The position numbers and the translations under genes are program-made. A DNA stretch of 42,235 bases from Saccharothrix sp. ST-888 (GTDB lineage: Bacteria; Actinomycetota; Actinomycetes; Streptomycetales; Streptomycetaceae): the NCBI RefSeq assembly GCF_000955975.1, contig NZ_JYJF01000059.1, positions 1 to 42,235 on the forward strand. Reading direction: 5' to 3'. The notes below the pieces were generated by a model that was not told the origin of the DNA, did no database searches, and saw only the letters and a program-made list of their open reading frames with translations. This document shows, in pieces, positions 16,070-24,100 of this stretch. Every line of letters begins with the position of its first letter. Position 1 is the first letter of the stretch.

Positions 16070-17419
16070 TCACTTCGCCTGGTCGATGGCGGCGTCGATC
16101 TCCTTGGCGGAGGCCGCGAGCCCGGCCGCCAGATCGGACTGCTTGCCGGACTCGTAGGCGTAGCCGAGGTTCTGGATCGAGATCTGGTACGCGCCGCCGT
16201 TGATGCTGGCCGGGGTGGTGTCGGAGGCGGGGTTCCTGGCGATGTCGATGAAGGTCCTGAAGTTGGGATCGGCGTCCAGCTTGGGCGAGCCGAGCGCCGC
16301 GATGGTGCTGGGCACGTTGTGGATCGCGTTGGCGAATCCGACCACGGCATCGGTGTCGGTGGTCAGGTACTTGACCAGCTCCCAGGACGCGGCCTGCTTC
16401 CGGCTGGTCCGGGCGATCCCGATGATGGTGCCGGTCTGGTAGCCGCGCCCGTAGGTGTCGGCCTGGTCGTCCGGCACCGGGAACGGCGCGGTGGCCCAGT
16501 CGAAGGAGACCTTGTCCTCGGCGATCGAGGCGGTCCGCCACTCCCCGTCGATGGACATCGCCACCTGCCCGGTCTCGAACGGGTTCTTGGCGCTGTACTC
16601 GTCACCGAAACCGCTGCGGTACTTCTCCAGCCGGTCGAAGCCGCCGAGCTTGCCGATCAGGTTCTTCTGCCAGGTGAACATCGCGGCGACCCTGGGGTCG
16701 GTGGCGATGTTCGACTTCCCGGCGCCGCCGAAGTAGGACGCGCCGTACTGGCCCAGGTAGCGCGAGGGGGCGGACTCGTAGCCGTGGTAGGTCGGCATGA
16801 AGCCGAGCTGCTTGTAGCCGTCCCCGTCGGCGACGGTCAGCTTGACCGCGTCCGCGTCGAACTCGCTGAAGGTCTTCGGCGGCGCGGTGATCCCGGCGGC
16901 GGCGAAGGCCGTCTTGTTGTAGTAGAGCCCGTAGGAGTCGCCGAGCAGCGGCAGCGAGCACTGACTGCCCTCGAACTGGCTGTACTTGAGCATCGCGGCG
17001 GGGAAGGTCCTGGCCGGGTCTATGCCGTCCTTCTTCAGCAGCGGGTTCAGGTCCGCCCAGACCTTCGCCGAGCAGAACTTGCCGACGTTGTCGGTGCTGA
17101 AGGAGGACACCACGTCGGGGGCGTCGGGCCCGCCGGCCCGGAGCGCCTGCTCGCTCTTGTCGTCGGCGATGTCGCCGACCACCTTCACGTGGATGTTGGG
17201 GTGCAGCCTCTGGAAGGTGTCGATGTTCGCCTGGATCGCCTTGGTCTCGTTCTCCTGGCTCCAGCCGTGCCAGAAGGTGATGGTCACGTCCTTGCCGGAG
17301 GCCGAATCATCCGTACCCCCGGCCGAGTTGGTGCCGGTGCAGGCGGTGGCGAGGAGCGCGAGGACGGCGCTGCCGGTGACGGCGGCGGCCGTGCGGCGGG
17401 AGCGGCGCGGGGAGTGCAT
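16070..17419 (-). CDS. Extracellular family 1 sugar-binding lipoprotein
   Basis: A 449-residue binding protein from ATG 17419, with AGGAGG 8 nt upstream. A twin-basic N-terminus, a hydrophobic core and lipobox LLATAC (Cys27) mark a lipoprotein anchored outside the membrane. The mature fold is typical of CUT1 binding proteins: ITFWHGWSQENETKAIQ, then DAPDVVSSFSTDNVGKF and GQVAMSIDGEWRT. It captures the sugar and hands it to the two permeases. The ligand cannot be named from sequence, but the GH4 enzyme downstream suggests a beta-linked di- or oligosaccharide. It is the first structural gene after the ROK regulator. Confidence 0.93.
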   Translation of the reverse strand: MHSPRRSRRTAAAVTGSAVLALLATACTGTNSAGGTDDSASGKDVTITFWHGWSQENETKAIQANIDTFQRLHPNIHVKVVGDIADDKSEQALRAGGPDAPDVVSSFSTDNVGKFCSAKVWADLNPLLKKDGIDPARTFPAAMLKYSQFEGSQCSLPLLGDSYGLYYNKTAFAAAGITAPPKTFSEFDADAVKLTVADGDGYKQLGFMPTYHGYESAPSRYLGQYGASYFGGAGKSNIATDPRVAAMFTWQKNLIGKLGGFDRLEKYRSGFGDEYSAKNPFETGQVAMSIDGEWRTASIAEDKVSFDWATAPFPVPDDQADTYGRGYQTGTIIGIARTSRKQAASWELVKYLTTDTDAVVGFANAIHNVPSTIAALGSPKLDADPNFRTFIDIARNPASDTTPASINGGAYQISIQNLGYAYESGKQSDLAAGLAASAKEIDAAIDQAK

Positions 17420-17513
17420 CGGTCAGTCCTCCTGGGGGTGCGGGGGCAAGGCGGCATCGCCCTTCGGCCCGGGCGCGGGGGGTGGGTGGTGGTGCGGGGG
17501 AGCGAACAGCGGG

Positions 17514-18719
17514 TCAGTGCGTCGTGAAGGCCGTCTCCCGGGCGGCGGCCAGGGCGCGTTGCAGGGCGCCGTGCACGACGGGGGAGTCGGGCACGGTGCT
17601 GCAGCGCACCTGCGGGCGGGGGATGGAGATCCGGGCCAGCGCCTCCTGGACCAGGCCGCGCAGCCGCTCGCCGCCCGCGGTCGGGGTGCGGCCGGAGAGC
17701 ACCAGCAGCTCCGGGTCGACCACGGAGACGATCACGGACAGTCCGAGGGCCAGCCGTTCGGCCAGGGTCCGCAGGAACGCGTCGCCGCCGCCGGGCGTCC
17801 GCAGGGCGAGTTCGATGGCCTGTTCGGCGGTCGGCGCGGCGACCCCGTGCTCGGCCGCCAGGGCGAGCACCGCCTCCTCGCCGGCCAGTTCCTGGAACCC
17901 GCCGGAGTTCTTCCGGTGGACGTTGTGGACCACCGGGGCGCCGGGGACCGGCATGTAGCCGACCTCGCCCGCGCCGCCGGTGAAGCCCCGGTGCAGCCGC
18001 CCGGCCAGCACGATCGCGGCGCCGACGCCCTCGGCGGCCCAGAGCAGCACGAAGTCGTCGCAGCCCTGCGCGGCGCCGGAGGTCTGCTCGGCGACCGCGG
18101 CCAGGTTGACGTCGTTCTCGATGCTCACCGTGGTGCCGAGCGACTCCGTCAGTTCGGCCAGCAGCCGGGGGGAGTGCCAGCCGGGCAGGTGCGAGGCGTA
18201 CCGGAGCCTGCCGGTGACCGGGTCCAGCGCGCCGGGCACGCCGATCACCACCTCGCGCAGGCTGTCCGGCGCCAGCCCGGCCAGCCGGACCGTCTCGGCC
18301 ACCGCCGCGACCGTCCGCTCCACCGCCTCGGCCGCGGGCCAGCTCCTGGTGGCCACGGTGTGCTCGGCGAGGACGGCGCCGGTGATGTCGGCGACCGCGA
18401 TCCGCACCCGGGCGGTGTCCACATCGAGACCGGCGACGTACGCGGCGGCCGGGTTGACCCGGTACAGCTGCGCGTTCGGCCCGGGACCGCCCGCCGTGGT
18501 GCCCATCGGCTGCACCAGCCGGGCCGACTCGAGCCGGGCCAGCAGCTGGGAGGCGGTGGGCTTGGAGAGCCCGGTCATGGCGCCGATCTGGGTGCGGGAG
18601 AGCGGCCCGTGGGCCAGCAGCAGTTCCAGTGCGGCCCGGTCGTTGATCGCGCGGAGCAGGCTCGGGGTGCCGGCCAGCGGAGTCTGCCTGGCCGAAGCGG
18701 TGGGGATCTTGTCGTTCAC
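17514..18719 (-). CDS. ROK-family transcriptional repressor of the sugar operon
   Basis: A 401-residue regulator from GTG 18719, with GAGGAGG about 8 nt upstream. Residues about 20-80 form a winged helix-turn-helix (LSRTQIGAMTGLSKPTASQL). The remainder is the ROK sugar-kinase-like sensor, with AGLDVDTARVRIAVADITG and GGAGEVGYMPVPG. The cysteine cluster (CxCGxxGCxE) that holds zinc in most ROK proteins is absent: after GYMPVPG the sequence reads APVVHNVHRKNSGGFQELA. ROK repressors release DNA when a sugar or sugar phosphate binds. It is the promoter-proximal gene of the operon, 94 nt ahead of the binding-protein gene, so it probably autoregulates through the palindrome upstream. Confidence 0.92.
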   Translation of the reverse strand: MNDKIPTASARQTPLAGTPSLLRAINDRAALELLLAHGPLSRTQIGAMTGLSKPTASQLLARLESARLVQPMGTTAGGPGPNAQLYRVNPAAAYVAGLDVDTARVRIAVADITGAVLAEHTVATRSWPAAEAVERTVAAVAETVRLAGLAPDSLREVVIGVPGALDPVTGRLRYASHLPGWHSPRLLAELTESLGTTVSIENDVNLAAVAEQTSGAAQGCDDFVLLWAAEGVGAAIVLAGRLHRGFTGGAGEVGYMPVPGAPVVHNVHRKNSGGFQELAGEEAVLALAAEHGVAAPTAEQAIELALRTPGGGDAFLRTLAERLALGLSVIVSVVDPELLVLSGRTPTAGGERLRGLVQEALARISIPRPQVRCSTVPDSPVVHGALQRALAAARETAFTTH

Positions 18720-18777
18720 GGCCCGATCCTCCTCTGTCCTCGACGCCCGGTGCTGTGCGGGGTGCGGGAACTAACTG

Positions 18778-18794
18778 TTAGGAAAGTTTCCAAT
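18778..18794. promoter_or_regulatory. Putative ROK operator palindrome
   Basis: TTAGGAAA-G-TTTCCAAT (18778-18794) is a near-perfect palindrome centred on 18786, A/T-rich within GC-rich DNA and about 60 nt upstream of the ROK start. It matches the GGAAA-N-TTTCC pattern familiar from ROK-controlled promoters in actinomycetes. Only one copy is visible; none lies between the ROK and binding-protein genes. Confidence 0.65.
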
Positions 18795-18880
18795 CACTGA
18801 GAGGACCGTAGGTCCCGCCGCCGGAGGGTGTCAATGACCGCGCGGGCGCTGGATGCCGAAGCGTTACCGGAGACGCCGGA

Positions 18881-18909
18881 GCCCCGTCCACCACCAGGGT
18901 GAACGGGGC
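18881..18909. terminator. Hairpin downstream of the MscS-type gene
   Basis: GCCCCGT (18881-18887) pairs with ACGGGGC (18903-18909) across a 15-nt loop. It lies just after the mscS-like stop on the minus strand. The stem is short, so support is moderate. Confidence 0.45.
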
Positions 18910-18930
18910 CCGGTCGCGAGAAGAGGTGGC

Positions 18931-20052
18931 TCAGTCGAGCGGCAGCGGTATCGGCTTGGCGGCCAGGGAGCGCGCCGAGCTCGGGTCCGCCAGCGCCGAG
19001 GGCGCGGCCGAGTCCACCGCGGGGACGGCCACCATGGGCACCGGCTCCTCCTTCAGCTTCACCCCGGCCTCGTCGAAGGCGATCTTCAGCCGCTGCCGCA
19101 GCGCCCGGCCGACCTTCGCCGACTCGCCCGGCGACGTCCTGGCCTCGACCCGCAGCACCATCGAGTCGGCGGCCACCGACTCCACGCCCAGCACCTTGGC
19201 CCGGCCCCAGATCAGCTCGTCGTACGGGGTCTCCTTGCCCAGCTGCTCGGCGGTCTGTGCGATCAGCTCGGCGACCCGCTCCAGGTCCTCCCGGTAGGCG
19301 ATCTGGACGTCCACCGAGGCGGTGCTCCAGCCCTGGCTCATATTGGCGATCCGCTTCACCTCGCCGTTGCGGATGTACCAGATCTCGCCGTTGCTCCCGC
19401 GCAGCTTGGTGACCCGCAGCCCGACCTCCAGCACGGTACCGGTGGCCACCCCGGTGTCGATCTCGTCCCCGACGCCGTACTGGTCCTCCATGATCATGAA
19501 GACCCCGGACAGGAAGTCCGTCACCAGGTTCCGCGCGCCGAAACCGATCGCCACACCGGCGACACCGGCGCTGGCCAGCAGCGGCGCCAGATTCACTCCC
19601 AGGGCGGACAGCACCATCAGCGCGGCCGTGCCCAGAATGCTGAACGAGGCCACACTGCGCAGCACCGAGCCGATCGCCTCGGCCCGCTGCTGCCGGCGCT
19701 CGGTGTTCACCACCCCGCTGTTGGCCAGCAGCCCGCCGATCCGGCCGAAGTCCGCCTCGTGCTCCCCGTGCCGGATCATCCGCGTTATCAACTGCGTGAT
19801 CAGCTTGCGGACCATGGCCCGCAGCACCAGTGCCAGGAGCACGATGAAGACGATCCGCAGCGCGCCCTCGACCCAGCTCTGCCAGTTGGCGTCCAGCCAG
19901 CTCGCGGCCTGCCGGGTGCTGGTCGAGACCTCGTTCGCGCTGGTCGGCAGCCTGAGGTCGAGCTTGGGCAGCGGGTCGGAGGAGGAAGGGGCACTGGGGA
20001 TGGCCGCGGGGGAAGCGTCGGCGAGAAGGCCGGTGACACCGGACCGGAACAC
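18931..20052 (-). CDS. MscS-family mechanosensitive ion channel
   Basis: A 373-residue membrane protein from GTG 20052, with AAGAGG about 10 nt upstream. Hydrophobic segments lie near VEGALRIVFIVLLALVLRAM and FSILGTAALMVLSAL, followed by the pore-lining helix LASAGVAGVAIGFGARNLVTDFLSG with the Ala/Gly packing of MscS TM3. The beta domain contains QYGVGDEIDTG and LRGSNGEIWYIRNGEV, and a cytoplasmic alpha/beta vestibule extends to about residue 330. MscS channels open under membrane tension and release small solutes during osmotic downshock. The C-terminal 40 residues are Ala/Pro/Ser-rich and probably disordered. It is monocistronic, divergent from the HNH gene. Confidence 0.93.
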   Translation of the reverse strand: MFRSGVTGLLADASPAAIPSAPSSSDPLPKLDLRLPTSANEVSTSTRQAASWLDANWQSWVEGALRIVFIVLLALVLRAMVRKLITQLITRMIRHGEHEADFGRIGGLLANSGVVNTERRQQRAEAIGSVLRSVASFSILGTAALMVLSALGVNLAPLLASAGVAGVAIGFGARNLVTDFLSGVFMIMEDQYGVGDEIDTGVATGTVLEVGLRVTKLRGSNGEIWYIRNGEVKRIANMSQGWSTASVDVQIAYREDLERVAELIAQTAEQLGKETPYDELIWGRAKVLGVESVAADSMVLRVEARTSPGESAKVGRALRQRLKIAFDEAGVKLKEEPVPMVAVPAVDSAAPSALADPSSARSLAAKPIPLPLD

Positions 20053-20361
20053 GTGCGGAGCCTCTTTCCAAACAGGGGTCGGTGGATCGGTCCAGCGTAG
20101 CGGCCGGGCGACCCCCGGACGGACGCCCCATCAGGAGCCCGGGGCCGCCGGTGCGGCCGCGACCAGCGGCCTCCCGGTGCATCGGGCCGGGTCGCGGGCA
20201 TACCGGCTATGACGGAACCCACATCGGACCCGTTACACAGGAGTGGTGGCGCCCTACCACGGCGTAAGGCGACACTGGTGGAGATCGCGTGGCAGAAAAC
20301 GGCGCGATCACCCGCTCGTCCCGGCGCGAGCCACGCGCCGCAGGCGTCCAAGGAGGCATCC
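20053..20361. other. Divergent intergenic region, mscS-like / HNH genes (309 bp)
   Basis: It should hold the promoters of both genes. The frame of the HNH gene stays open back to 20209, but the residues encoded there are not conserved-looking. A strong ribosome site, AAGGAGG at 20350-20356, marks the true start at 20362. I see no convincing -35/-10 pair, repeat or RNA structure. Confidence 0.5.
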
Positions 20362-20997
20362 GTGCCGCATGTCCTGGTCCTCAACGCGTCCTATGAGCCG
20401 CTCGGCGTGGTCTCCATGCGCCGGGCACTCATCCTGGTCCTCAACCACAAGGCGGTCAGCCTGGAGGACTCGGGAGTCACTCTGCACAGCGCCACCAGCG
20501 TCGTACCGGCGCCGTCCGTCGTCCGCCTGACCCGGTTCGTCCGGGTCCCGTTCCGAGGCCCCGTCCCCCTCACCCGCCGCGCACTGTTCGCCCGTGACCA
20601 CGGGCGCTGCGTCTACTGCGGCGCCGCGGCCACCAGTGTCGACCACGTCATCCCGCGCAGCCGGGGCGGTCAGCACCGCTGGGACAACGTCGTGGCGGCC
20701 TGCCGCCGCTGCAACCACACCAAAGCCGACCGCCACCTGACCGAACTGGGCTGGCGGATGAAGCGTCCCCCGGCCCCGCCCAGCGGCCTGGCCTGGCGCG
20801 TCATCGGCACCGGAATCAAGGATCCGAGCTGGCGGCCCTACCTGGAGCCGTACGGAGGGGTCGAGCAGTTCCGCGAGTACGAGCACCACGACCATACCGA
20901 GTCGAACGGAGCACTCCCGGCGCCGCTGGGCCGCTCCCACCCCGTCCACCCAGTCCACCGTGGCGAGCGTCCCGAACCGGAACCGCTCTCCGCCTGA
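20362..20997 (+). CDS. HNH endonuclease
   Basis: A 211-residue protein from GTG 20362 (PHVLVLNASYEPLGVVS), with AAGGAGG 5 nt upstream. The HNH core covers about 75-130: CVYCG (zinc Cys pair), SVDHVIPRSRGGQHRWDNVVAAC with the catalytic DH and the N, and CRRCNHTKADR (second Cys pair). The N-terminal NASYEPL block is characteristic of a widespread actinobacterial HNH group outside restriction systems. Nuclease activity on DNA is expected; the physiological role is unknown, and no methylase, helicase or phage gene is near. The C-terminal 40 residues are His/Pro-rich and low-complexity. Confidence 0.9.
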   Translation: MPHVLVLNASYEPLGVVSMRRALILVLNHKAVSLEDSGVTLHSATSVVPAPSVVRLTRFVRVPFRGPVPLTRRALFARDHGRCVYCGAAATSVDHVIPRSRGGQHRWDNVVAACRRCNHTKADRHLTELGWRMKRPPAPPSGLAWRVIGTGIKDPSWRPYLEPYGGVEQFREYEHHDHTESNGALPAPLGRSHPVHPVHRGERPEPEPLSA

Positions 20998-21038
20998 CCG
21001 ACAAGGGCTTGCCCGCCAAGACATCCGGTACGCCTCAT

Positions 21039-21078
21039 GGGCCGCCGGCGCACCCCCCAGTGGGAGCGCCGGCGGCCC
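21039..21078. terminator. Perfect 13-bp hairpin between convergent HNH and GH84 genes
   Basis: GGGCCGCCGGCGC (21039-21051) pairs with GCGCCGGCGGCCC (21066-21078) around a 14-nt loop, 41 nt after the HNH stop. Confidence 0.7.
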
Positions 21079-21137
21079 GCCGTCTGCGCAGCGGCAGGCG
21101 GGCGGAACCGTCGACCGGAGTGCACCCCGAAAGCCTC

Positions 21138-21172
21138 GGTGGCGCCCCTGGACGGCCCGTCAGGGCGCCACC
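21138..21172. terminator. Hairpin overlapping the end of the GH84-type gene
   Basis: GGTGGCGCCC (21138-21147) pairs exactly with GGGCGCCACC (21163-21172). The second arm includes the last codons of the GH84-type gene, so in its transcript the stem forms across the stop codon. Confidence 0.5.
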
Positions 21173-24100
21173 GCGTACGTCTCGATGCCGTAGAGCGAGT
21201 ACCCGTACTTGGTCGCCCGTGAGACGCCCTGCATGCGCAGGTACTTGGTCCCCGGGGCGTCGAACCGGATCGTCTCGGTCCCGCCCCTGCCACTGTCCAC
21301 CGAGGCGACGGTGGTCCAGGTGACGCCGTCCGGCGAGGTCTGCAGCTTGTAGGCGGAGGCGTAGGCGTCCTGCCAGTGCAGCACCGCCGACCCCAGCCGG
21401 ACGGCCTGCGGCAGCGCCAGCTGCACCCAGGCGTCGTCCTTCGCGGGCGAGGACCACCGGCTCTTCGGGTCGCCGTCGTTGACGGCGGAGGCGGGGAAGG
21501 CGGGGGTCTCGTCGCCCGAGGAGCTCGCCGTGGCGCCGGGCGCCAGGTCGGCGCCGGCGACGGCGGGCACCACGTGCACCTGGAGCACCTGGCGGACCGT
21601 CACCCCGCCCGCCGTGAAGGTGACCGGAACCTGGTACGTCCCCGACGGGGTGTCCTTGGCCGCCACCACCACCAGCGGGGTGCCCACCTTGCCCCCGCGC
21701 GGCACGTTGACGGCCGCCGCCGGGGTGACCGTGAGCCCCTTCGCCGCCGCCGGGACCTCGGTCTTGAGCTCACCGGTGGTGCCGTCCGGGCGGCCGGACT
21801 CGACCACGGCCTGGGTCTGCGCGGGCGCCGGTGCGCCGGCGATCACGTCGAGCCCGGTGTCGGCCAGGCTGAGCCGGGCCGCCGGGACGTCCGTGTACCA
21901 GGGGATGACCTGGTTGACCACGGGGGGCTCGCCGCCGGGAGCCCAGGTCAGCCGGATGGCATCGGCGCTCTCACCGCCGGCCGGCAGCTCGTTGTAGCCG
22001 GGCTGCGCGGTGCCGATCGCCACCCAGCCGCCGGTCCGCCGCACCTCGACGGTGGCGATGGCCCGCACCGTCGGGTCGGTCAGCACCGTCACCCGGTCCA
22101 TCGGCCGGGCCGTGCCCAGCTCGATGACCAGCGGGGCGTCGGAGGCGGTCGGCGCGCTGGCCGCGCGGAAGGCGGAGTCCGGGTTGCCGTCCAGGACGTC
22201 CGAGGGCGAGGAGCCGGGTGCGGCGGTCGGACCGCCGCTGACCGTCGCCGGGGTGTCGCCCGGCGCTCCCACGGTGAACTCGCGCACCGCCACCGCCGTC
22301 TTCTGCCCGGCGGTGGCCCGCAGCCGGACCGCCTTGGCTACCGTCCCGGCCGGGGCCGTGACGGTGATGTTCTTCTGGTTGTGCACCTTGGCCAGCTGCT
22401 TCCAGCCGCCGTCGCCGGTCGAGTACTCCAGGACCCCGTCGCGCAGGTAGTCGTCGGCCGCGCTGGTGGCGTCGGGGTCGGTGCCCCAGGAACCCATCAG
22501 CACGGTGATCTCGCCCACCGGCCGTCCGGCGCCGAGGCTGACCCCGACCGAGTCTCCGGTCTGCGGAGGGGCGGAGCTCCAGTAGAAGGTGTCCGCCGCG
22601 CCGTCCGTCATCAGCGCCGGGCCGTGGTCGTTCGCGGTCCCCAGCGTGGTGGTCGGCGTCAGCGAGCCCGTGCTCACGCCCGACCAGTTGTCCGCCGACT
22701 GCAGTGCCCGGTCCAGGAACGGATCGAGGACGCCGGAACCGACCGTCGCCCCGCCCTGGGTCAGCTGCTGGCGCAGCTGCCGCAGCTCCACCCGGGCCTG
22801 CCAGGCGGCCGAACCGTCCCCGCTGTGCTGGGCCAGCAGCATGTCGACGGCGGCCTGCCCGGCCCGGCCGTAGACGCTCAGCTGGGTCAGCCAGGGCGCG
22901 GCCTCGCTGCCGACCGCCTCCAGGGCGAGCGCGCGCTGGGCACCGGCCATGGTGCTGAACGCGTCCCGCACCGGGGCCGCCGCGTCGCGCAGCTTCGCCA
23001 GGTCGGGCGGGCTGCCCGCGCTCGGCTCCAGCGCCGCCCAGAACTTCTCCAGCAGCGGTGTCAGATAGCCGGATTCGGTCTTGGCCATCGGGGAGGACTC
23101 GCTGTTGCCCGCCAAGGCGGTGAGCGCCGCCAGGCCCGGGCCGTCGCCGACCAGCGGGCGCAGCGCGGCCTGCCAGGAGTCGGCCGGACGGTAGCCGGCC
23201 GGGTTCCAGGCGAAGTCGGCCGCGGTCGCCAGCGGGATCCGGGAGGCCACGGGCTGGCTCATCGCGGAGGTCAGCAGCGCGGCCGACCGGCTCGCCACGC
23301 CCGGGTCGCGCCCGGTGTAGCTGCCGAGGTACAGCCGGTCCGGGGTGGAGTCGTTGACCGGGTAGCTGTCCAGCGTCATCAGCGGGTGGCCGCCCCCCTG
23401 GGCCACGGCCTGGGCGGTCTGCGCGTCCGTGATCTTCTCCGGGATCACGGCGCCGCCGCTCCAGGCGATCTGGACGCCCTTCGGCAGCGCGGCCGCCAGC
23501 GCCGTCCGGTACGGGCTGGTGCCGGCCCGCTGGTACTCGGTCGGGACGATCGACAGCGGGGCCAGCTCGGGGTGCTTGGCCATCAGCCGGTCCTGCACCT
23601 TGGCGACCACCTGGGCCTGCGCCTTGGCGGCGGCGGCCGGGCCCTTGCCGAAGTTCTTCCGGTCGATCGTGCAGTGCCACTCGTCGTAGCTGACGTCCAG
23701 GAACTGCAGCTGGAGCGCGCCGAACCCGATCTCCCGCAGCCCGTCCAGCTTGGCCACCAGCGCGTCCACGTCCCGGTCGGAGCTGAAGCAGAACGACTGG
23801 CCCGGGTCGATCGAGTAGCCGAGCGTGACGTGGTTGCGCCGGGCCCGGTCCGCCAGCTGCCGCAGGTCGGCGGCCTGCGCCTCGGGGTACGCCTCCCGCC
23901 ACCGGGAGAGCCGGTACGGGTCGCCGCCGGGGGCGTAGAGGTAGAAGTTCTGCTTGCTGCGGCCGAGGAAGTCCAGCTGGCTCAGCCGCTGGTCGGTGGT
24001 CCACGGGGTGCCGTAGAAGGACTCGGCGATGCCGCGCACGGGTGCACCGCTCGGCCAGTCCCGGATGCCGACGGCCGGGAAGCCCTCGGCGCCGTCGCCC

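Noticed and set aside
16069..16350. Extension of the MalF-like permease upstream of 16068
   Set aside because: It runs through the binding-protein coding sequence in another frame and is Ser/Pro/Arg-rich. GTG 16068 directly after the preceding stop fits operon spacing.
18794..20182. A 462-codon minus-strand frame overlapping the MscS gene
   Set aside because: The alternative frame on the same strand encodes a clear MscS channel; this one is Arg/Gly-rich with no family features.
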